Positions 48,810-61,700 of a DNA stretch of 64,000 nucleotides are shown piece by piece. The stretch spans positions 15,890,992 to 15,954,991 of the forward strand of contig NC_044283.2 of the NCBI RefSeq assembly GCF_004027225.2. Reading direction: 5' to 3'. Position 1 is the first letter of the stretch. Each line of letters begins with the position of its first letter. Below the pieces are notes generated by a model. That model was not told where the DNA came from, ran no database searches, and saw nothing but the letters and a program-made list of their open reading frames with translations. The translations under genes and the position numbers were made by a program. The stretch comes from Strigops habroptila. Its lineage: Eukaryota > Chordata > Aves > Psittaciformes > Psittacidae.

Positions 48810-51343
48810 TCTTACCAGCAGAACATGGGATGGAAGGTTTATTTTTTTAAAAATAAAAATAATAAATCACACTACAGTAAGCATGTCCCATAATTTATAG
48901 CTTGAGGGAGTGTCAAATAACCTGTGAACTCCCAAGAAGGCAACAAGACAAATCTTGTAAATGCAGTTAAATACAGAACGACAGTTGTATAACCGAGAAG
49001 CACATTTCTATCCAGGATGAACATGTCATACTTGATTTTTAACAGATATTTTCCATTCTCCAGCTGCTTTATAGCTAGCTATCTTCATGCCAGAGCTTGT
49101 AAGACCATGTTGAAGTAAAAAAAGACAAAAGTGCCATAGCAATCTATGCAGCTACATCTGGGTGATTAAAACGTGTCTTACTAATAAAGGCTGATTTGTG
49201 AAATGGGTTTTCTGTGGATTTGCAGAGTAAGGATCCAACATTAGCACTTCGTCAGCACATGACACATGTCAGCACAGTGGGGACACGTTGAAGAATCAAC
49301 TGCACATTCTTTGAGCTGTAAAAGATTTTTAGACTTGCAATATTTAAGCATAAGGAATAAAGCTTTAGCAAAATAAGGTATTACAGCCTCAACATAAACC
49401 AAACATTTGGAAGTTTATCATCACTGTCACACCATGGGTTATTTTCAGCCAACAGAGCAAGACAACAGAAGTAGCTTATCATGGGTCTCAGCAGCAGGGA
49501 AGAGACCCCAGAGCATGTCAGATATTTGTGCTTTATCACCTTCCACCTTTTTTCTAAATAGATGTTTTCCTGTTCATAATAAATGAGCTGTAAAAATGCA
49601 ATAAAACAAAGGCAAGAGAATAGAAATATTTTAGTGCAGAGTCCTGTACTAGCAGTTTCTGCTGCAGCAACTAAAAGCAGAGCTAAGGAAAATCATGGTA
49701 ACTCTCCTGGCATTCAGGATGTCATGAGAAGAATCCCTCCCATGCTTCTGCAAGCCACGGTACATTTCTGGCTAATAAGACCCCAGCAGACGTTGCTTTT
49801 GAAGACATGTACGATACACCAAGTCTGACCTGAACAGCTTCTGGAATGCTGAGCATATTATTTAAGTATGCTTGAATAACTGGAGTGCTAGAAACCCTGG
49901 GTATAAGAATGGCCATACACAATGGAATAGCACATCATTTTGCATACCTAGCTGTTCAATAGGTACTGATAAAGAAAATAAGGGAAAACCATTCATTTAA
50001 CACAGACAGTGAAGCTGAACAGAAAAATATAATTGCAAAAGGTGCTTCTCTAATACTTGACAGTACAGTCCCTGGCTGTTGTGGCACCCTAGCTCATCTG
50101 AGAGTTGTCTGCTTGAAGATGGAGCCACTTGGAACAGCCATTTTGGGTAGCCTGAACCTCGTTCTTCCAGTGAATGTGCCATGAAGTTCCCCATGACTAA
50201 GTACCGTTTGACAGAGAGAATAACATAGCTTTCTTTTCATCTCCTCTCTAAGGCTATTTCAATAACATTTTTAATAGAGGTCTCATTTCTAGCTTCTTGC
50301 CATTTGTACCTCCTGACTGTTTCTTCCAAAGGACAGTGGTGTGCCTCTCCAGTCGTAGGAGTCTCAAGTCTTAAGAGAAACAGCGATGGTACAAACCTAC
50401 TTCAGATTTACAATTCACTCTTTTATTGTTTTCTGGAGGGTCTTCTTGCTCATCATCCAGCCAGACGGAAGAATCTTGTTGCCCACCTCACACTTCACCA
50501 CACCTTCATTACAAGACATCCCTACTGCAAGCACTCAAATGCCTATTAATATTTAACAAATGTACTATTTACACTTGGTTATGGCATAACACCACTCACA
50601 GTTCCTAAATTAGAAACTAAAGCCATTCATCTCTCTTGTTCTAATAATTGTTAGAGTTCGAAACTACTTAAAAGTTATTTTATGCCAGTTTCAGATCTTT
50701 TGTTCTGAAAATTTTTAAAGTGTAATCATGAAAACAAATCAGACTACAAGGATAAGAAAATACCAAAGCTTGGACTCAAGAGCTCTGGTATATTCATGTA
50801 TTACAGTTAATACGTTACTGCTCAGTGCTTGCCTTGCTCCCATCTGACATGTGCGTCCTCTGTCTGCTGTGCTTCACATGAAACAGCTCATGGTCTGTTG
50901 TATCAGTGGAAAACAGCTGTCCTTTTACAAGTTCAGTCAGGATGCCAGCAGTGAACTATGGGAGCTGAAGAACTGGCAAACATTTAATTCTGCTGTCACT
51001 GCTACAGCAACAGCAACAACAGGCAAGCGGTAACATCTTGAGCACTTGCACGTTACGTGGATATCTACAACTCATTAGCTCGAATCCTACCATCTCTGCA
51101 TAATCTTTGTGGAAGCTGGAAGCTCCCTCATTCAATGTTCTTTCAGCCCTTCCGGCTCCAATTCTTAGTCTCTTATGTTGCTTAAGCTAAAGTCATTAAT
51201 AGAAGTCAAATATAGCAGAAATATTTAATCATGGTAAAAAAATATCATTTTCATAAGATGTTAACTCAGCGCAACTCTTCAGAGACAGGTCTACACAACA
51301 AAACAATTGTGAATCAAACATCAGGTAGTTAAGCAACTTCTTT
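48810..51343. other. Intergenic sequence between PROM1 and FGFBP2
   Basis: About 2.5 kb between the PROM1 poly(A) signal and the FGFBP2 start region. No gene or repeat is recognised. FGFBP2 promoter elements should lie in its right part or beyond. Confidence 0.5.
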
Positions 51344-52778
51344 TTTATTTAAATGAACTGGGAAACTGGGAATTTTCTCAAATTAAAAATAGAAACTTTT
51401 AAAAATTTGCAGTTCTGAACATTACATATACACATATGCTACATACTGGCAATTAGAAATGTTTCCATTTATGACCTAAAAATGAAAAGTTTAAGGTTAT
51501 TCCAGGTTAAAGACTGGTATCACTTTTCAGCATGTCTTAAAAATTACATGACTGTTTGACAGAATTACCCCTACTTCAAGCCAATGAACCTTGTTGGAAA
51601 CAAAGTTAACAATACTGATTGATATATGAAGAGACACTATTTTAGATCAATATACACAATTAATTCACTCACCTTAATGTTTTACTCTAGTAACAACAGA
51701 GATACTTTTGGGCCTTGTTGATGAATTCTGCTGTTAACTAATTCAGCAATGCAATTGTATGCCTAAATTCAAGGCAGTAACTCTAGTAGTAGAAATGTTA
51801 CCTCCAACTGTGAAACACATTTGAATTTCAGTATTAGAAATCATATTTTGAAATTATTTAGCAAAAATAGTATCGCTGCCCCCTGAAAGAGCCACAGCTT
51901 AACAGTGGTACTATTAAGAACATCACAGAAGTCAATGTGAATGAGGAAAAGGGAGGCAGAAGACATAAAGCATTCTAAAAATCACCCACATATGGCATTT
52001 CTCATGCTCTTTTTGAGTACTACTGAACTCTAGAAAGCTTAGCTTTTCCACTATATTATGCATCACGGACACTCCCAACCCTCCCACCCGAAGAGTTTCA
52101 AAACAAACTTCTCCAAAAATGTCCCTTTTAGGTCTACGCTGCGAAACCCACTAAATATTAAATAATTAAAAAAAGAGGGAGAAAAACAAAACTGCAACTG
52201 AAGTTCTTGGAGACACAAAGAGACACTGTGGATCCCATTACACTTCAAATTTAGTCCAAAGTGATCATTCAAGAGCACCAAATAGCAACACTGATCATGC
52301 TGGTAAATTCATTTGTGAAGAGCATTATACAATATTAAAATCTTAACTAAACACTTAAGTTTTAAGAAAAATGTATATACAAAAGTCTCTGTATACAAAA
52401 TGTATTTTTATGTAAACGTGTATGTACTGTGTTTAACACAAATCAACAATTTAAGAACTTGACCAGTTATCAGAGGATTGCTAGGTAAAGACTGTTAATC
52501 TAATTAATTTCTATACTGTGATGTAAGGTAAAAAGCCCAGTGTAAAAAAGTAAAAAACGAAAACCGTTTTAATTTAAGCCTTGAACAGTGGTATTTAAGA
52601 GGCAGTGCCCTGATTGCAAAATATTCTGCACAGTAGTTTATGGCATAACATTCAATAGTACAATTGGGATTTACAGTACGGGCGACATAAAACAAGTGGC
52701 TCAGGATTTGGAAGATGAATGCAAATGCCAATACACTTGGAAGAATAATGATATATTCCCACAGAAGAATCTCGAGCC
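51325..52778 (-). other. PROM1: PROM1 3' untranslated region
   Basis: About 1.45 kb, close to the roughly 1.3 kb human 3' UTR. Two islands look conserved with human: CTTCCAAATCCTGAGCCA just after the stop (about 52.70 kb) and CATTTTGTATACAG followed by TTTTGTATATAC (about 52.38-52.41 kb). These support reading this block as the continuation of the last coding exon. The 92-codon frame on this strand (52504-52782) is not taken as coding. The 5' limit is fixed by the stop codon; the 3' limit is estimated from the poly(A) signal. Confidence 0.75.
51344..51349 (-). other. PROM1: PROM1 poly(A) signal AATAAA
   Basis: The minus strand reads TTCATTTAAATAAAAAAGAA. The end of the human PROM1 mRNA, as I recall it, has almost the same phrase (TTCATTTGAATAAAAAGGAA), so signal and surroundings appear conserved. 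Cleavage is expected about 15-25 bases further, near 51325. Confidence 0.8.
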
Positions 52779-52791
52779 TCATTTACATAGC
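52779..52791 (-). CDS. PROM1: PROM1 last coding segment and stop
   Basis: Acceptor TATTTCCAG|GCTATG. The first base completes an Arg codon split after AG in the previous exon, then Leu-Cys-Lys-stop. The protein would end in TRLCK, unlike the TSPSQH or TSPSRY ends of mammals. The exon start is supported by the conserved 3' UTR that follows without interruption. Confidence 0.65.
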
Positions 52792-55700
52792 CTGGAAATA
52801 AACACAAAAACAATTCAGGGAATTTTGATGAAGACAGAATTATAATGTAATTTACATAGAATCAGGCACATATTTTCACATGAATATCAATACAGTTCAA
52901 TAAGTATCTTATTTTTATTTTTAAAACTTACAGCACTCATGTTACAGAAAGCAGAGCAGCCTTCTTAAAAATAGTAAAGTAGCAACAGACCTAGAATTGA
53001 CTTTAAAAGCTCATTACTTACCCCTTCATGTTTCCAGTATGTGTTACCACTGTTCCACAGAGCTATACAAGAAAAAACAAAACACAAACCAAAACCATCA
53101 TTTTCTTTTGCCCAGGAGTGGAACAGAAATACCGTGTCTGACTAAGGCAAGACAAGCTCAGTTGGCACAAACTTTTCTCAAACTTTTACCCACTTTATCA
53201 AGAATTTTTCAAAGAGGAGTAAATAGATTCATGATTTTCTCCACCAACGTTTCTGGTTATCTTTGTTTCATGATAGAAAGAAATGCCTGGATTACTGTTC
53301 AACACCACTCCTTTGAGAACTTAATCCAGCCTCCAATTTTGCTCTCCCAAAAATGGTGGCTGCATTTGAGGTTATTTGTATCTTTGACATGTTTATAAAA
53401 ACACCTGTGTGAGATACCTATACAAATATAAATATACCTTATACAGATCTCATACTTGTATTTACATAGCTCGCATTTATAAAGAAAAATAATTGCATCT
53501 CTTTTCCAGCAAAATAATCCAGCTGATTCTGAAGGACAAAAACCCCCTACGGGATTCTTTACACCTGCAAAAGTACAGGTGTACAGAAATCTTTTCAAAT
53601 TCATACGTCTCAAAGTATCTCCCAAAATAATTTATAGGAAATGAGAAAAAGCAAGGACAGCATAAGAGTGAAGAATTTGCCAAAACAAAAATTAGAAACA
53701 AGACTCTATTTGCTTTGGGAATCCCAGATTGAGAAATTCAAAGCATGTACCTCTCAATTAGCAGTTTTTCAAATTATCTCATTTAGCATATAGAAGTCAG
53801 CATTGCTGAATCCTTATATTTTATTATGGAAGCCCATTTTGAGTAACTTAAAACTTAAAATTTAGGAAAATAAAGCCACGACTGAACTAGTGGGTCTTTG
53901 TTTAAAAGATTATTTTAGGTTAGTAATTTTTAGCTTATTCAGGAACACTGAATTGACCATTCATCAATCACTGAAATATCACAGAAAACATGCTATCAAT
54001 GTCAAGAATGTTAACATTCATATTAAAGATTCAAAGATCAGAAAGGCACTTCTAAGGCCTGAGCAATTATTAGTTTCCTCTTATGTAAAATACCAAAAGT
54101 CCTTAGCACTGAGAGTCCTTAGGTATGCCAGAAGCACTTTTGAATTAAACACATTGTAGGTTAATTTAGGGAGTACACTTAAGTTGCAGAACATATCATG
54201 ACAATTGTGATCATAAGTGATCACTAAAAATATTGTTAAATGTAAATATTTCCTTCAGAAGGAATCAAGATTTGGTCAGCAAATTAACTATTGTAAAACA
54301 CAGTTCTAATAAATAATATACATCTGATTCAGCCATAAAATCTGGCAAGCCCTCCAAACTATGAGCTCTCTTGGTATCTACCCATTACTGAAGGAACTTC
54401 TCTGCCAATACTCTCTACCTATACTTTCAGTCACGAGGTTGCAAGTTAAGGCACAGTGAGCTACGGATCTCAATCATAAATTAGATCCTTCTTTAAGCAA
54501 CTCAGATATTTTGCAAACCTAAATATCAAAGCTGTGGGACACTCTATGTTATCCTTATGGAAACTGAAAGTCTCACAATAGCTAAGGTTTCAAAGCACAG
54601 AAGTTGTAGAGACAGAAGAGAACCCAAATCCCTCCTTTTTAAACATAACTCAACTTTCTTATTTTGTGATGTTACACTAGTTCTACCCATGCAGAAACAC
54701 CCATTTTCTCTGTTCGTGTTTTCTGCATACCCTGGACCACCTGCCTTTTCCATAGGAAAAGTTCCTCTTGTCACAATCCAAAATATAAAACAACCTGAGA
54801 CTAAGAATGCATCCCATCCTATCACTTTCAACTACTATCAGAGTATTTTAATATGTTTATCAATTTAGGACCACGCGCTGGGCTAGATAAATACCTAACT
54901 ACCTGCATTTTAAGATCAAATTTAGGCAATTGCTTTGTTAAGTTGCTGGAAATTACTACAATATCTGCTGCTATGTAAAGAATATTGGAGAAATATAAAT
55001 CATACAGCATTTGCTATAGTGAGTAATCATGCAAAAAAACCCCATAAATAGAGAACACATAAAGTGATTCACTTTAAAACGTGCAGAAAATTGGATAGGT
55101 GATTAATACAGTAGATTAAGTAAGGACACATGAAGGCATGCAGTTTCAGACTTGGTTTACCTTGTAAAAACAGGATTGTGTATACCATATAAATGCTCTT
55201 TATGATAACCATTATTACCATTTTCCGTACTGTAATAAAATAAATACACCAAGAAAGACCATGTTAACTATAAAATGTGCTATGTACAGTATGGCTTCTA
55301 AGACATGTACATGGATGTTGGTATTATATGAAAAGATAAACTGTGTCTGTACAATAGAATATACTTTTTCTTTGTAACATTCAGGAGTTATGGCATCATT
55401 ATAATTTTTCATTTTTAAATATTTTTATATATCCTCCAAAAATTAAGTATTTTGGTATTCTTGAGTTGGATACTCTAATATAATCTATATTGTCTGGTGA
55501 AACAGAACACGTTACCTCATTTGAAGTAACAAGTTACATGAAAAATATAAACCCTCCCACCAGAATGAAGTAATTTTAACAAATACCAGCAAAAATGTCT
55601 TACGTTTTCATGGGTATAGTTTCAACACTAAAAAACACAGAAAAGGAGGAGTAATTAACTAGATACTAATAAGTGAGTAATTTTAGCTGTACATGCCTGT

Positions 55701-58700
55701 TTCTGCTCTACTGACTAGTAAATGTGTAATGAAAAATGACCAGTGTGAAAACTGAGAAATGCAGTGCACAGGCTAACTGAGCAATGAGCAAAAACAAGGA
55801 GGAGAAAACAGTGAAAACAAAACTGATGGGAAAATGTGCAAGAACAGTTATCATAAAGTAAAATGCCAAGTCCCTGAGACAGAGGAACTGCAATTGAAAA
55901 AGGAAAGACTCGTTAGGAATAACTAAGACAGTAAGAAAGCAAATAATTAATGCAAGAAGATTACAAAGCAGGCATAATTCACCTTAACAGGTTACTCAGC
56001 AAAGCTAATCACTTATACATTTGGAATATATTTATAGAAACACTGTACACAAAGCTCTGAAATAAGTTTCTCAAAGTCATGGCTGACTCTATCTGCATGG
56101 AGCCATAGCAAGTCAAGGCAACCACATCCCACCTGCACGAAGCACTTTGCAGGCACCAACCCAAACCTGCAATACTTTACAAGAACACACAGTTCTAATC
56201 TGACCACGCAGAAGGTTTCAAGATTCTAGTGCGTCCATGTGAGATATTACAAAAAACATTTCAATCCATGTGCCATTTAGCTTATTTAGGAGTATATACT
56301 TACTCATCATATACATCCTCTGTATCCATTCTACGATAGTATTTGGAGAGTTTCACAGCAAAAATTATGGCAGGAATTAAAAATATTGAAGAGCCTCCCA
56401 AACCAAACCAGAAGGTATTCTGAAACAAAGCAAAAGCCAGGAAAAAAGACATCACAGAGAAAATTTATCAGAAAATTACTGACTTCTTGCTTGATATTCT
56501 AATCATTGTTACTGGAAGAACACAGTCAAAATTATCGGCACTGGTCATATGGATTATCTGAAGCTCCTCACACTAGCATGGAGCAGGGCATGGTAGTATT
56601 CTCCATTGTCAATGTGAACTAAAGTAAGAAAAGCACTGTCCTCAAATGTAACCAAACAGAAATGTGTCTGAAGTTGCTCAAAGCTACACAGCCATAGTGC
56701 CCTAAGAAGTTATTTCAATGTGTTCAGCCTTGGGCTAGAAAGTAATTTTGTGTCTCAGCATTAATTTACTAGTCATATTTTTTCTTTCTCCTTTCTTGGT
56801 ATTTTAAAGTATTTATCTTTCTTGAGGTTCTTTATCAAAAACCAAGTTTCCAACACTTTCTCAAGGTACTTTTAAACTTGCTAACTGCAGCCTCTTTGTG
56901 TAACTAATTTCATTATCATACAGTTGAACTGAGTTATCACCAGATGTTAAAAAGATCATTTCTCAAATTTGATTTGTATTGGCTGGAGGCATTTTGACTT
57001 TTAAGTGACTCAGCTAAGTTCTACCATCAGGAAAACCATGGTCCATCTCCTACCAGATGGTTAGTGGCTACACGAAAGAGCACAGAAGCTCTGTAACATA
57101 CAAGATAATCAATGATTCTGCCAGGTTAGGAGGTTTACACGGTGAAGCATTATCAAGGTTAAGCATTTTGTGGTTAAAGCACTATCAAGGTTCGAATGCT
57201 TTGGCTTTGATTATACACATTTACTGTTGGTATGATTAGGACCTTGCTACAAATGCCATAAAGCTAAGCAATAGCTAGGAGATGTTTTAGGTAGTTTCCA
57301 GGCATGCGGTTTCTTATTCTCTTTTTAATACATACTGTCCTTTTTCCAAGCTCTTTGGGCAAGATGAAAAGCCAATACTGCCCTTATATATTGTAACCAG
57401 TCATGCTCCAAGTCTCCACTGTACAGGAATGAATCAAGGTCTGCTACAAGTCAAGTAATAAAACCTCATTCAGGTTTTCTAGAGTCCAGGAAAGATACCT
57501 GAGAAAGTTTTTCCTTCCTATTTCTCATTCCCTCCACTTAAGCCAGAAATGGTTACAGCTGAAACTTCAGATCTTTATGCTTTTCCATTTCAAGGTCATT
57601 CAGAATCAAGTAATCAAACAGAAACCCAGCTACTTTTCCAGAACTTCTATTCCAAATCAGTAGTACTGTATTTACTTTGCAATTCAAGTTGTAAGAAATT
57701 TAGTAAGCGCAGATAATTTTACAGCATTCTTGCTAATAGAAGCCTGATTTTACAGGGAACCTAAAACAAGTCCAGCACTGGTTTAGCTTTGGACTTGATT
57801 CAGATCAGAACATTTTTTTTCCCTGCATAACTTTGAATGTGACACTTTATTACCATACTTCAGAACAGTCTAGCCAGAATAATTAAATACAGATGTACGT
57901 GCAAAGAATTTCCCACTGCCCCAATTCTAACAGAAAACATTCCTTACCACAGAATCAGTTATATAGCTGCATAAAAAAATATCTACTGCTGTATCTATCA
58001 CATTGGCAATAGGCTTGCATGCTGCTACCTCCATGGCAATCTGAAAGACATTAAAAAAAATACATAAATATATAGTTCAAAGTATGTAGCAGAATAAAAC
58101 AAGAATCTCAAAGCTTGCTTACAGTTACAGATGCTGTTTATTAAATTGTTATCTCTCACCCTATCCAAATTCCAGTGGGAGTATGCTATCAACTGAACAT
58201 CTTTAAAACCTCAGCTTACTTTCTTAAAGGCTGCAGCTGAAGAAAGAAAAATAAAACAAGATGCTAATGACATCAATTTGAACTAAGCAGGGACAGGCTC
58301 AGTGCAGCATTAGCACAAATGGTAGATTTCAGGCTAGCCCTGGAAAAATGATACTATATTAAATTTACGTTTTATTCCAATCAACACAACTCATCATTTC
58401 TGTTCTATTTCAAACACAACAGAACTATTTACAGAAGACAAGTTTTCCCTTTCATAGGAAGTACAGATCTCTTACAAATTGAAACTATAAAACATACTAT
58501 CAAAGTAACATGATCATTATTAGCTACTAGCTTTTTCACATTCTTTTCAAACGCAGCTTTTCTCAATGAAGTTAATGTATCTCACCGACTCCTTGACCCA
58601 CTCAATGTATTGCTCAAAGTAGCCAACTATGGTATCCATGTACTTTTTTGTCTCCTAGGAACAAACAAAAGTTAAGTGAACAAAAGTAAGTGAAACTTTA

Positions 58701-61700
58701 TCTCCATGACATCATAAATTAATGTACTTCAATCAACTAAAGCTCACCTGGACAATAACTAGAGAAGCGTTGTTATTTATGAGAAGCTGGGCAGCATTAA
58801 CAGCGCTTATGACATTTTTCACCTTAACCTGGAGAGGAAGAGACAGCATTTAATAGAAATAAATCCCTTTCGGGCTGTTACAATGGCTCTGCAGCTACTG
58901 TTGGGACCCTATGCTCTTTAAAAACCAATGTTACTGTCCTATCAAAACATGCAAATCCAGACAGAACATGAGCCAGCCTATAGATTTCAGATCACCTGAC
59001 AAAATTCTCTCACTACTAAAAAAGGAAGACATTAGTGTTACAAACAGTATCTTTTCCTGGATCCTATGCTACCAATTGATATACTAGATCAGCTTTCTCT
59101 TCCATTCTCTTTCCTTTCTGTAAGAGTAGAAATACATTCATCAATGTAGTGTATACATTACATACACATACAGTGCACAGCAAGAATAGAGTGCCTATAT
59201 ACTATCACAACTCTTAATTACTAGAGTATGATTCTATACAGCTAGAATATACTGCTGATCAATATCCAAAAGGATTGAGACACTTCTTCAATGTATGCAC
59301 AACCCCACAAAGTCTCTTAAAGAACACACACAAAGGATAACATACATTCAGCCTGGAACTGTAGAGATGTTTCTCAAATATACTTAAGTGTCAAACACCA
59401 TCCTTTTCTTATCAGCACCTGATTTCATGGCTTCCTAGCCCCACCTTCCAGGTTCAAGTCACAGATTCTAAAAGAATCCTAGCTCGCCTGCTGCTGTGGA
59501 TGGGTGAAAACCGTAACGGGAAGAACTGAGGCAGGTATGGCCCATCAAGCTGTTGTAACTATGACTCTTAAGTGCTAGCTAGCGTGGCTGGATTCTTGCT
59601 AGTAGAGCCAAGGCAGGCTGGTGGCAACAGAAAGCTTTGCTGCCAGAAAAGTAACCGTCCTGTTGCTTATTCTCCCAAGTCCACCAGAATGTGAAGGCAG
59701 CGGGTCCCATTGTGTGGGCATGAGCTGCTACTTAGAGGGGAAACACGGCTGTCCTGGGGAAGCCTATATACAGGTCCAGGCCCCCACAGCAAGAATGATG
59801 CTGAAGAAGCAGGCAGGTAACAAGTACAGTGCTAAAGAAACAGGCCCCCAGGAGCTGGATGTTGGACAAGAGGTGGTTAAAGACATGCTAAGCTCTCTTT
59901 TCTCAGTTGAATTTTTGTGTTTTACTTCTTGGTTGTCTTCACACACACCCCCCCACACACACACCCCCACACCCCCCCCAAGTTATGCATTCAAGGATTC
60001 TAGAAAACACAACTACATTTTTAGGAAAATGAGTAACACACCATATGGGACTGTGCTGAAGTCTACTTTAGCATGTGACAATTCGGTTTATAATTCATAC
60101 TTCAAAAAAATTCCCCAACTTTTTCTTTTCTTTTTTTTCTCCTCTGTAAGGAAGGGAAAGCCAGGGTAGAAAAAGCTGAAAAGAAATATCTGAATTCCTG
60201 TTACTACCTCAATGCAATAACAGAACAGCTAGAAATAGAAAAAGCTGTACTGAAAATATATGCCCTGCATATGCGGCGAATGGATTTAAAACACATAAAA
60301 ATGTTCCTGTTGCCAGAAAGAAAAGCTTACCATAAGTTCAGACGATGTCCTTTTCAGTAACCGGATGCTCTGATTTAAAGTGCTCTATTAGAAAGGAGGG
60401 AAGAAAAAAAAAAATTCAAGTCATTACTACAGGTAAGAGCCCATCTGTTTCAATATTATATGCATACCTTGATCTTCTCTAGATTATTTTGTATAATACA
60501 ATATATCACAATATATATAGTAATGACAGTTGTATTAAAATAAATACGACTTTTTATAAGAGCAAGTAGTGACAGGACAAGGGGTAATGGCTTTAAACTG
60601 AAAAAGGGTAGATTTAGATCAAATATAAGGAAGAAGTTCTTTACTGGTGAGGCGCTGGCACAGGTTACCCAGAGAAGTTGTGGCTGCCCCATCCCTGGCA
60701 GTGTTCAAGGCCAGGTTGGACGGGGCTTTGAGCAACCTGGTCTAGTGGAAGGTGTCCCTGCCCCTGGCAGGGGGTTGGAACTGGATGAGCTTTAAGGTCC
60801 CTTCCAAACGAAACCATTATATGACTCTTAAAAATTGTGTACTGGAAGACTTTAGATTTAACCAAGATTTATTTGGAGGGAAGAGAGAACAGTTAAAATC
60901 AGAACCAAGCATTCAGAGAATTTTATATTGTGCAATTTCAGAAGGGAAAAAGCACTTACCCTAGCTTTAACATATTTCTTGACAGTCAGTTTTGTAAAAG
61001 GAAAAAGAGATGAGAATAATTAGAAGTTAATTAGGAAAAAACAGCATAGAATCAGAGTGGAAGAGAAGACTTAATGCTTTTCTACCAGAGGGCTTTGATA
61101 GGACAGGAACACTGTATCAGATGATAGGATAAACTTAAAGTCATCATGTTACCTGGACGAAAAAGCAACACCTAGCATATACACAGCTTGATACTAAAAG
61201 CCTGGCAAAATCAGGCAGAAGCAGCCCTTTCACATCTTTTATGGCATCAATAAAACTATTTTTCTTTGGCTCTAAACACTACTGTCAGGAGTTTTCAATT
61301 CTAATACTGTTAGGTGATTGCTAATTCCAAGAAATACAGTTGTGAAAGTGGTAACTGCTTTTATTGACAAAGACAAATGCTAAGCAAAAAAGAAAATGAG
61401 TGAATTAGGGTTAGAATTTTGTAAATTTCTCCTGTTTCCTACTTTATTCGTATATAATCAAAAATAGACACAGAAAAAAAAAATGGGGAAGAAAAAGGTC
61501 ACAATTTTAGAGAGCATTATAAAGTAGTAGTATTACAAGTAGGAAAACTATTTATTAAACATGTACTTTAACCAGATTACCCTTCAGTGACACGGTGAAA
61601 ATGCAATCTGTGCTTATATAATAGCAGAAGTCCAGCTTTCTGTATTTAAGAGATTTAAAGATTCATTATTTTCTACAGCTACATTTTAGTATTGCTTTAA

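Noticed and set aside
52504-52782. 92-codon minus-strand frame starting within the last PROM1 exon
   Set aside because: It overlaps the PROM1 stop and 3' UTR, which shows nucleotide similarity to the human 3' UTR; the hydrophobic frame is not conserved protein.
59621-60169. 182-codon plus-strand open frame in a PROM1 intron
   Set aside because: Antisense and intronic, contains a microsatellite-encoded Pro/His/Thr run, and shows no homology.
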